Assembly (NCBI GenBank): GCA_009901575.1
Contig: WXYP01000001.1
Span: forward strand, 868,001 to 932,000
Direction: 5' to 3'
Source: Flavobacteriaceae bacterium R38
Lineage (GTDB): Bacteria; Bacteroidota; Bacteroidia; Flavobacteriales; Flavobacteriaceae
DNA: 64,000 nucleotides
This document shows positions 55,213-62,355 of the stretch, piece after piece (the first letter of the stretch is position 1; every line of letters starts with the position of its first letter). The notes below the pieces were generated by a model. It had not been told where the DNA came from and ran no database searches. It worked only from the letters and a program-made list of their open reading frames with translations. Both the position numbers and the translations under genes were made by a program.

Positions 55213-56241
55213 TTATAACTGATAATAATTTTTATACCAATCTATAAAGGATTTAACCCCTTTTTTTATAGAAGTATTCGGACTGTAATTATAGTCCTTT
55301 ATGAGATCATTTACATCGGCCCATGTTTTTTCTACGTCACCCGGTTGAATAGGTAACATTTGTTTTTCGGCTTTTTTCTCTAAGTTAGATTCTATTTCAT
55401 TAATGAAATCAAGAAGTTTAACAGAATTGTTGTTGCCTATATTGTATAATTTATAATGGAAAGAATTTTCAGTTCTATTTTCTACAGGTTTTTGTATGAT
55501 TCTAACAACGCCTTCAACTATATCATCTATATACGTAAAGTCTCGTTCCATTTTACCATAATTGAAAACTTTTATGGGGCGATCTTTAGTAATAGCGTCA
55601 GTAAAAAGAAACATAGCCATGTCCGGACGCCCCCATGGTCCATAAACCGTGAAAAAGCGTAAACCTGTAGTTGGTATTTTAAATAAATGACTATAAGTAT
55701 GGGCCATTAACTCATTTCCTTTTTTTGTGGCTGCATATAAACTAATAGGATTATCAACTTTATCATCTGTTGAAAAAGGAATTTTTTCATTTAAACCATA
55801 AACACTGGAACTACTAGCATATACGAGATGTTTAATTTGATAATTTCTGCAACATTCAAGGATATTTAAAAACCCGACCAAATTACTGTCAATATAAGCT
55901 TCCGGATTTTCAAGACTGTATCTAACTCCAGCTTGGGCAGCTAAATTACAAACAATGTCTATTTTTTCCTCTTCAAAGAGTTGAGGAAGCCCCTCTCTAT
56001 CTTCCAAATGCATCCTGATAAATTTAAAAGAATCCTGATAGTGGTTACTTATTGAAAGCTTATTAAATTCTGATGCTTGGTCTTTTTCAATTCCTAGCTC
56101 TTTTAAACGAGCATATTTGAGATTTATATCGTAGTAATCATTAATATTATCTAGACCAATTACTTCATGCCCTTGTTCACAAAGGGTCTTAGAAACAAAA
56201 AAACCAATAAAACCTGCTGCACCTGTTACTAATATTTTCAT
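55213..56241 (-). CDS. UDP-glucuronate 4-epimerase (CapI-like)
   Basis: 342 residues, extended SDR: ILVTGAAGFIGFFVSKTL, DNINDYYDINLKYARL near residue 31, AAQAGVRYSLENP and catalytic Y169-x3-K173 (SLYAATKKGNE), plus RFFTVYGPWGRPDMA. The NDYYD and AQAGVRYS blocks are characteristic of UDP-glucuronate 4-epimerases, giving UDP-galacturonate from the Ugd product. First gene of the minus-strand arm, 389 bp from the divergent lyase gene. Confidence 0.88.
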   Translation of the reverse strand: MKILVTGAAGFIGFFVSKTLCEQGHEVIGLDNINDYYDINLKYARLKELGIEKDQASEFNKLSISNHYQDSFKFIRMHLEDREGLPQLFEEEKIDIVCNLAAQAGVRYSLENPEAYIDSNLVGFLNILECCRNYQIKHLVYASSSSVYGLNEKIPFSTDDKVDNPISLYAATKKGNELMAHTYSHLFKIPTTGLRFFTVYGPWGRPDMAMFLFTDAITKDRPIKVFNYGKMERDFTYIDDIVEGVVRIIQKPVENRTENSFHYKLYNIGNNNSVKLLDFINEIESNLEKKAEKQMLPIQPGDVEKTWADVNDLIKDYNYSPNTSIKKGVKSFIDWYKNYYQL

Positions 56242-56630
56242 GAATAAACTGATTTATTATTCAAAGATGATAAAAATCGTCTGTTTGTTAAAATTACTGT
56301 TGACAAAAAATAAGTTGTTTGCAAAATCTTATACACTAATAGTTATCTTTACGGAAAAATGAGTAAGTATGGTTTTATGGTTTTCTAATCATTCTTCTTA
56401 AATGTTTGTTAATTGTTGATAATTAACTGCTTTAATTAAAAAAGTGGTGATCCAAAAATTAAATAGTGACCGTATATATCAGCAAAAAATAAAAATAATA
56501 AAACGTAGAAGAGAAGATGAAGGAGGACAATCATTGCTTTAACATAAATTTAACATAATTTTAGACAAAACCAATGTTTTTATCGATGTATTGTTCTTAT
56601 ATTTGTTATAGCCTTAAAATCTTACTTACA
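56242..56630 (+). other. Divergent intergenic region with direct repeats
   Basis: 389 bp between the CapI-like gene (minus) and the lyase gene (plus). It holds no convincing gene. Two copies of TTTAACATAA (56538-56547 and 56549-56558) are offset by 11 bp, about one helical turn, and TATATTTG at 56598-56605 is a -7 element for the plus-strand gene. A promoter for the minus-strand operon should also lie here, but no clear TTG/TAnnTTTG pair was found on that strand. Confidence 0.5.
56598..56605 (+). promoter_or_regulatory. -7 element of the lyase gene promoter
   Basis: TATATTTG fits TAnnTTTG exactly. Transcription from about 56612 would leave a short leader to the ATG at 56631 and would exclude the upstream in-frame ATG at 56574, which supports the chosen start. 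No convincing -33 element is visible. Confidence 0.45.
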
Positions 56631-58181
56631 ATGAAAAAACTACTATTACTACTTATGGTGGTGTTTACTATACCATCATGTACTGACCAAGATCAATTTC
56701 TAGATTCAATTGCGACTACAGAAGATGAAATCACTGATAATTCTGATAATACAGATGATTCAGACAATTCTGATAACTCAGACGATGATAATTCAGATGA
56801 TAGAGAACCGCCTTCAGGTTTAAAAGCATTCCCTACTGCTTTTGGAGCCGGAGCTTATGCTACAGGAGGAAGAGGAGGACGGGTTATCCATGTTGAAAAT
56901 CTTAATGACAGTGGTCCTGGGAGTTTAAGAGAAGCTATTATGACAAATGGCTCAAGGATAATTGTATTTGATATTAGCGGGACAATTATATTGCGTAGTC
57001 CAATCAATAATGTCCCTCCAAATGTGACTATTGCAGGTCAAACTGCACCTTTAGGCGGAATTACTCTGAAAGGGCAATATGTGACTTTTCCCTCTAATTC
57101 AATTGTTCGATACCTTCGATTTAGACAAGATCGTAATGATGGAGGTCTTTCTGTAAGTGGCGTAGGAGTTTTTAGCGTTGATAATTTTATTTTAGATCAT
57201 TGTTCAATTTCCTATGGTAGGGATGAATCTCTGTTGGTATGGGATAATGCTTCTTCAAGAGCAGGAAGACATAGTATACAAAATTGTATAATAGCAGAAG
57301 GGAAGACCGCTGTAATATTAGGAGCAAACCCTAATGATATAAATAGAGCAGGTTTAGCGGGTGATTACTCCTTTTATAGAAACCTTATAAGTCATATGCA
57401 CAGAACCCCTAATATTTCTGGTAATGGTAGGTATGAAGTAATAAATAATGTTATTTATAATTGGCATATCCGTTTGAGTTCTGTTTATAACGATGCGCAA
57501 GTAAATCATATTGGAAATTATTATAAACCAGGACCTGTAACTAATCAGTTTGTGATTGAAGGTAGCTCTATAATAGGACAATACCTTAATAAAGTTGGAG
57601 ACCAAGATAATGGATTAGCACAATTTACTGGTCAAATATTTACTGAAGAAAACGAATATGAAGGATTTGAAGAACTGAATAATAATAATTGGAATGCTTG
57701 GTATAATTTTTTCAGTAGTTCGGTACGACCAGATGAAGCCACATTCAGATCGTTTAATAGATTCCCAATGTTGGGTAGATCTATTGAACCTACATCTGGA
57801 TCTCAAGCTTTTTCAGATGTGTTAAGTGATGTAGGAGCGAATGCTTATTTAGATGAAAATGGCGAAAAAAATATATTTTTAGATGAGAATGATGAACGAT
57901 ACATTTCTGATGCTTTTAGCGGTGCTGATAGCTTTTCAGTAAACCAGGGAAATGGATTGTCTCATCGTTGGTATGCAAATCGACCTCTTTTAATATTGAA
58001 TTCTCCAAATTTACCGACAAATGTTAGACCACAAGATTATGATACAGATGGAGACGGTATGCCTAATGCATGGGAAATTGCTAATCAGTTAGATCCATTA
58101 GATGCAAGTGATGGTAATGATATACGTGAAAATGGATATACAAACATAGAAGAATTCTTAAATCAAATAGATAATAAATAA
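56631..58181 (+). CDS. Pectate-lyase-like (PL1-type) beta-helix lipoprotein
   Basis: 516 residues. Signal peptide with lipobox IPSC (Cys17), an Asp/Ser/Asn-rich linker at about 28-62, then a right-handed beta-helix: FGAGAYATGGRGGRVIHVEN, LNDSGPGSLREAI, FDISGTIILRSPIN, VTIAGQTAPLGGI, NSIVRYLRFRQDR and NFILDHCSISYGRDE, as in PL1 pectate lyase-like proteins. The C-terminus has a calcium-binding-type DTDGDGMPNAWE motif. Being an exported lipoprotein beside UDP-GalA/UDP-GalNAcA genes, it may cleave the locus's own galacturonate-containing polymer, as AlgL does for alginate. Dietary or algal pectin degradation is the alternative, but no SusCD pair is nearby. Confidence 0.82.
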   Translation: MKKLLLLLMVVFTIPSCTDQDQFLDSIATTEDEITDNSDNTDDSDNSDNSDDDNSDDREPPSGLKAFPTAFGAGAYATGGRGGRVIHVENLNDSGPGSLREAIMTNGSRIIVFDISGTIILRSPINNVPPNVTIAGQTAPLGGITLKGQYVTFPSNSIVRYLRFRQDRNDGGLSVSGVGVFSVDNFILDHCSISYGRDESLLVWDNASSRAGRHSIQNCIIAEGKTAVILGANPNDINRAGLAGDYSFYRNLISHMHRTPNISGNGRYEVINNVIYNWHIRLSSVYNDAQVNHIGNYYKPGPVTNQFVIEGSSIIGQYLNKVGDQDNGLAQFTGQIFTEENEYEGFEELNNNNWNAWYNFFSSSVRPDEATFRSFNRFPMLGRSIEPTSGSQAFSDVLSDVGANAYLDENGEKNIFLDENDERYISDAFSGADSFSVNQGNGLSHRWYANRPLLILNSPNLPTNVRPQDYDTDGDGMPNAWEIANQLDPLDASDGNDIRENGYTNIEEFLNQIDNK

Positions 58182-58464
58182 GAATAAGAAAGTATAATTT
58201 AAATATACTTTATAAGTTTATTTGATTTTTTAATATTAAAGCATTTGAAACACCTTGAGTATGTTTAGATATTCGAGGTGTTTTTATTTATAGATTAAAA
58301 GCTTAAATAAATAGAAAAATTTAAGAGTAGTATTGTGATTTATCATTATGATAAGCCTCTAAATTTAATATATATTTTTATCTTGTAACTTCACTCAAAA
58401 CTATATTCGTCACACATAATAAATTATTTTTATATAATTTAGCCCCTTATAATCTTACCAAAAA
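58182..58464 (+). other. Gap between lyase and third MBOAT gene
   Basis: 283 bp. It contains the strong terminator at 58249-58287 and AT-rich sequence before the MBOAT ATG at 58465; the stretch TATATTCG near 58401 is a one-mismatch -7 element. No gene is supported. Confidence 0.5.
58249..58287 (+). terminator. Rho-independent terminator after the lyase gene
   Basis: AACACCTTGAGTAT and ATATTCGAGGTGTT form a 14-bp stem with two G-U pairs around the loop GTTTAG (58263-58268), followed at once by a T-rich tail. It ends the lyase transcript 68 bp past its stop and shows that the third MBOAT cassette is a separate unit. Confidence 0.85.
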
Positions 58465-59874
58465 ATGATTTTTAATTCTATTGTTTTTTTAATCTTCTTT
58501 GTGATCGTATTCATTTTGTATTGGGCTATACCTAATCAAAAAATAAAAACACAAAACATATTATTGCTTATAGCTAGTTATGTGTTCTATGGATGGTGGG
58601 ATTGGCGTTTTTTATCTCTGATTTTATTTTCCACTATTGTAGATTATTTCTTAGGAATTTTTATAGAGAAAAATAAGGATAATGATCGAAAAGCTAAATT
58701 GTTTTTAATATTTAGTTTAACAACTAATTTAGGATTACTTGGGGTTTTTAAATACTTCAACTTTTTTATTGATTCCTGGGTAGACCTGTGGTTATTATTT
58801 GGTTATGAGATGAGTTATTCTAATTTGAAAATTATTCTACCCGTAGGAATTTCTTTTTATACATTTCAAACCATGTCTTATTCGATTGATATATATAGAA
58901 AGCAATTGAAACCTACTAAAAATTTTATTGCTTTTGCTACTTTTGTGAGTCTATTCCCTCAATTAGTTGCAGGACCAATCGAGAGAGCTTCTAATTTAAT
59001 TCCGCAAATATTAAATAAAAGAACCTGGGGGTATGAAAAATTTAAAAATGGTTTTTTTCAAATTTTAATAGGTTTTTTTAGAAAAGTAGTAGTAGCAGAT
59101 TCCATAGGAGCGTTTATAGATGGAACGTATAATAATCCGGAAATCCATAATTCAACGACTATAGCCGTGGCTGTTCTCCTATATTCGTTTCAAATTTATT
59201 TTGATTTTAGTGGTTATTCAGATATTGCTATTGGGACTGCAAAATTATTAGGTTTTGATTTTAAAAGGAATTTTAATTTGCCATATTTTTCTTCTTCTAT
59301 TACAGAATTCTGGAGAAGGTGGCATATTTCTTTATCATCCTGGTTAAAGGATTATTTGTATATCCCTTTAGGAGGGAATCAACATGGAATTGTAAAACAA
59401 TATAGAAATTTAATCCTAACAATGTTATTAGGAGGACTCTGGCACGGGAGTTCATGGAATTTTGTGATTTGGGGGTTGATTCATGGAATCTTATTGGCTA
59501 TAGAAAAGAAATTTCAGTTGATCCCTAAAAAATACTCTTTCTATAATAACATGGTGATTTTTATATTGGTAAGTTTAATTTGGATTTTCTTTAGAGCACT
59601 TACTTTGGAAGATTCGATGTTAATACTCAATCGATTATTTACCGGAGGGTATGGAATGCTTTATATTGGAAATATAAATACTTTTATTACATTATTATAT
59701 GGTCTTGTAATAGCATTGTGTTTTGATTTATTTCTTTTTAAGAAAAATATTCCATTAGAAGAATATGGAAATACACTTAAGACATCAAAATTTGTAATAA
59801 TAAGTAATTTCATAATAGTACATATTATTTTATTCTTTTCCAGCGCTAGTAACTTTATATACTTTCAGTTTTAA
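58465..59874 (+). CDS. MBOAT O-acyltransferase (AlgI-like), copy 3
   Basis: 469 residues. SYVFYGWWDWRFLSLI, LPVGISFYTFQTMSYSIDIY, SLFPQLVAGPIERAS, FWRRWHISLSSWLKDYLYIPLGG and the catalytic His in LGGLWHGSSWNFVIWG; ends SNFIYFQF. It is more diverged from copies 1 and 2 than they are from each other (GGLWHGSSWN in place of SGFWHGANWT), so it is not the product of the recent tandem duplication. Paired with the SGNH-like gene one base after its stop. Confidence 0.93.
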   Translation: MIFNSIVFLIFFVIVFILYWAIPNQKIKTQNILLLIASYVFYGWWDWRFLSLILFSTIVDYFLGIFIEKNKDNDRKAKLFLIFSLTTNLGLLGVFKYFNFFIDSWVDLWLLFGYEMSYSNLKIILPVGISFYTFQTMSYSIDIYRKQLKPTKNFIAFATFVSLFPQLVAGPIERASNLIPQILNKRTWGYEKFKNGFFQILIGFFRKVVVADSIGAFIDGTYNNPEIHNSTTIAVAVLLYSFQIYFDFSGYSDIAIGTAKLLGFDFKRNFNLPYFSSSITEFWRRWHISLSSWLKDYLYIPLGGNQHGIVKQYRNLILTMLLGGLWHGSSWNFVIWGLIHGILLAIEKKFQLIPKKYSFYNNMVIFILVSLIWIFFRALTLEDSMLILNRLFTGGYGMLYIGNINTFITLLYGLVIALCFDLFLFKKNIPLEEYGNTLKTSKFVIISNFIIVHIILFFSSASNFIYFQF

Positions 59875-59875
59875 T

Positions 59876-60805
59876 ATGAAAAAATCTATCTTATTATTTA
59901 TTGCTTTATTAGTATCTTTTTTTACAATAGATCGTTTGGTATATTTAGTAATTAATCAATTTAGTAGTAGAGTATATACAGGACAAAGTATAGGAAAAAT
60001 AAATCATTTTTTAGAAGTAAAAGATTCTGTTGATTTAATAATATTTGGAAACTCAAGAGCATTACATCATGTAAATACAAATCTTTTTAATACAAATGCT
60101 TATAACATTGGGGTAGACGGTACTAAACTGGCATATACCGGGGCATTGTTGTCTACATTGGAAAAAAAAGATCAAACATTATTGATTCATGTAGATCACA
60201 GTAAACTCTTGGATTTAAATTATAATGGAGACGATTGTTTAGGGCTTAATCATTTAATTGATGATTATGATGAAATAAAAAAGTTTATAGCCCCCTTTTT
60301 TTTATCAGAAATTGTGATTTCTGAACTTATTAAAAGCTATAGATTTAATGGTAAGGTACCTGGGATATTTAAGAATTATTTCATGCCTAGTTATGAATAC
60401 AGGAATTATACAGGATATGATCCAATTTACCCTTCTGTAGCACAAAAAGAAATTTTTGAAAACTTATTATTAACAGAAAAAGAAGATCGTATAAATATCA
60501 ATATAAATAAACCCCTGGAGATTAATCCTCTTATAAATAAAATCATTGATCATATTATTAATAAAAGCCAGGAAAATGATAGTAAAATTATATTTTTTAC
60601 TTCTCCGTCATTAAATAAAGTAGATCAAGAAGTAAAGGATAAGATTGAAGACTTTTTTCTTTCAAAAGGAGTAGATTACATAGACTATATAGATTTTTTT
60701 GAAGAATTTAATAAAGATTACTGGAAAGATTTTACACACTTATCAGCTAAAGGAGCAGATTTATTTACTGAAGAATTGAAAGGTAAAATAAATCAAATTA
60801 AATAA
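59876..60805 (+). CDS. SGNH-like partner of MBOAT copy 3
   Basis: 309 residues, one N-terminal membrane helix (residues 5-22), then an SGNH-like periplasmic domain: LIIFGNSRALHHVNTN (Ser in a G-N-S-R block I) and KDFTHLSAKGADLF (Asp-x-x-His). The GNSR form differs from the GDS form of the partners of copies 1 and 2, so this cassette belongs to another lineage. It starts 1 bp after the MBOAT stop. Weak similarity to characterised enzymes makes the role an inference from pairing. Confidence 0.68.
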   Translation: MKKSILLFIALLVSFFTIDRLVYLVINQFSSRVYTGQSIGKINHFLEVKDSVDLIIFGNSRALHHVNTNLFNTNAYNIGVDGTKLAYTGALLSTLEKKDQTLLIHVDHSKLLDLNYNGDDCLGLNHLIDDYDEIKKFIAPFFLSEIVISELIKSYRFNGKVPGIFKNYFMPSYEYRNYTGYDPIYPSVAQKEIFENLLLTEKEDRINININKPLEINPLINKIIDHIINKSQENDSKIIFFTSPSLNKVDQEVKDKIEDFFLSKGVDYIDYIDFFEEFNKDYWKDFTHLSAKGADLFTEELKGKINQIK

Positions 60806-61215
60806 ACACTTATTGAGTAATTGCTACTTACTGGTTTGAAAATTTAAATAAATATGTAGTGTAAATTTTTAATAATAATTATTTTCTGGTTGTTAACCGA
60901 TTATTAATACAATTTTACCGATTTAAACTTGATCTATACTTCAGAAGTTAAAACAATTATTAAATTTGTTAGCATAAACCTAGATATTTAAATTGATTAA
61001 TAGCACAATATTAATTTAGTATTTAAGGATTATGAGTCTTATCGAAATTACAGTAATTAATCATTTCCAGAAGTTGATTACATTTTCTTTATCATTTAAT
61101 TCCTTTAAAATATTTGAAACTTCATAGATTGTTTTATGCTATGAAAAATTTTATTTAAAAAATTAAAACCGAACCTGAGAAAAACTCGTAAGTGTTCAAA
61201 ACCTAAAAGGAGTAA
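60806..61215 (+). other. Long leader/promoter region before the aminotransferase gene
   Basis: 410 bp without a credible gene. A promoter candidate (TTC at 60940-60942, 18 bases, TAAATTTG at 60961-60968) would give a leader of about 240 bases. Near its end, GAAC...GAG AAAAA CTC...GTTC (61172-61198) can fold into a two-part hairpin just upstream of an AGGAG sequence (61208-61212). A 31-codon ORF at 61032-61127 is unsupported. Confidence 0.4.
60940..60968 (+). promoter_or_regulatory. Putative promoter of the aminotransferase-dehydratase operon
   Basis: TTC (one mismatch to the -33 TTG), 18 bases, and an exact TAnnTTTG match (TAAATTTG, 60961-60968). Confidence 0.4.
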
Positions 61216-62355
61216 TTGATAAAAGTGATTACAAAAACAAAAATATTATTATCGTCACCTCACATGGGAGGTACAGAACAAAAGTATGTTAAAGAGGCTT
61301 TTGATACCAATTGGATAGCTCCATTAGGGGCTAACGTGAATGGGTTTGAAGATGCTATAGAAAACTATCTGGATAATGATATTCATGTAGCTGCATTGAG
61401 TTCTGGAACAGCAGCGATTCACCTCGGATTGAAATTACTTGGTGTTTCTCAGGGAGACGAAGTATTATGTCAAAGCTTTACTTTTTCAGCATCAGCTAAC
61501 CCAATTACTTATTTAGGAGCAACTCCAGTTTTTATTGATAGTGAAGAAGAAACCTGGAACATATCACCAGAACTTCTTGAAATAGCAATAAAAGACAGGC
61601 TGGAAAAGCATAAAAAACCAAAAGCAATTATAGCTGTTCATTTATATGGTATGCCTTATAAACACAAGGAGATAAATGAAATCGCTAAAAAATATGAGAT
61701 TCCTGTATTAGAAGATAGTGCAGAGGCACTTGGGAGTACCTATAGAGGAGAAAAATGTGGAACTCTTGGAGACATTAGCATCTTATCGTTTAACGGAAAT
61801 AAAATTATAACGACTTCCGGCGGAGGTGCTTTGATAAGTAAAGATGAAAAGGTAAAAGAAAAAGCAATTTTTCTAGCTACGCAAGCACGAGACAATGCAC
61901 CTCATTATCAACATTCTCATATAGGTCATAATTATAGAATGAGCAATGTGTTGGCAGGCATAGGAAGAGGACAAATGGAAGTACTGGATAAACGAGTGGC
62001 AGCCCGAAGAGATAATTTTGAATTTTATAAAAAACAACTTTCCCATTTTGATGAGATTACATTTTTGCACGAGCCAGAAGGTATGTTTTCTAACAGATGG
62101 TTGAGCTGTATTACTACAGATTCATTTGAAACTAGAGAAAAAATAAGAACTTCTTTATTAGAAGAAGATATAGAAACAAGGCCGTTATGGAAACCTTTAC
62201 ATATGCAACCTGTCTTTAAAGATTACCCATCTTATTTAAATGGTGTATCAGAAAGATTATTTGAAATAGGATTGTGTTTGCCTAGTGGCTCAAATCTTGA
62301 AATATCAGATTTAAACAGAACATCCCAACAAATTGAAAAAAACCTAACAGCATGA
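61216..62355 (+). CDS. DegT/DnrJ/EryC1/StrS PLP-dependent sugar aminotransferase (PglE-like)
   Basis: 379 residues from TTG 61216; GTG 61225 is an alternative and an AGGAG sits 3 bases before the TTG. Family marks: LSSPHMGGTEQKYVKEAF, NWIAPLGANVNGFE, SSGTAAIHLGL, LEDSAEALGS, and the PLP-binding Lys196 in SFNGNKIITTSGGGAL. It adds an amino group to a 4-keto-6-deoxy UDP-sugar. The 4-bp overlap with the next gene, a PglF-type 4,6-dehydratase, makes a two-step route from UDP-GlcNAc to a UDP-4-amino-4,6-dideoxy sugar. Confidence 0.9.
   Translation: MIKVITKTKILLSSPHMGGTEQKYVKEAFDTNWIAPLGANVNGFEDAIENYLDNDIHVAALSSGTAAIHLGLKLLGVSQGDEVLCQSFTFSASANPITYLGATPVFIDSEEETWNISPELLEIAIKDRLEKHKKPKAIIAVHLYGMPYKHKEINEIAKKYEIPVLEDSAEALGSTYRGEKCGTLGDISILSFNGNKIITTSGGGALISKDEKVKEKAIFLATQARDNAPHYQHSHIGHNYRMSNVLAGIGRGQMEVLDKRVAARRDNFEFYKKQLSHFDEITFLHEPEGMFSNRWLSCITTDSFETREKIRTSLLEEDIETRPLWKPLHMQPVFKDYPSYLNGVSERLFEIGLCLPSGSNLEISDLNRTSQQIEKNLTA

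Noticed and set aside
56574-56630. An upstream ATG for the pectate-lyase-like gene
   Set aside because: It lies ahead of the predicted transcription start, and the lipoprotein signal begins at 56631.
61032-61127. A 31-codon ORF in the long leader before the aminotransferase gene
   Set aside because: Ordinary codon content, no homology I can recognise and no ribosome-binding context; a chance ORF in AT-rich sequence is more likely.
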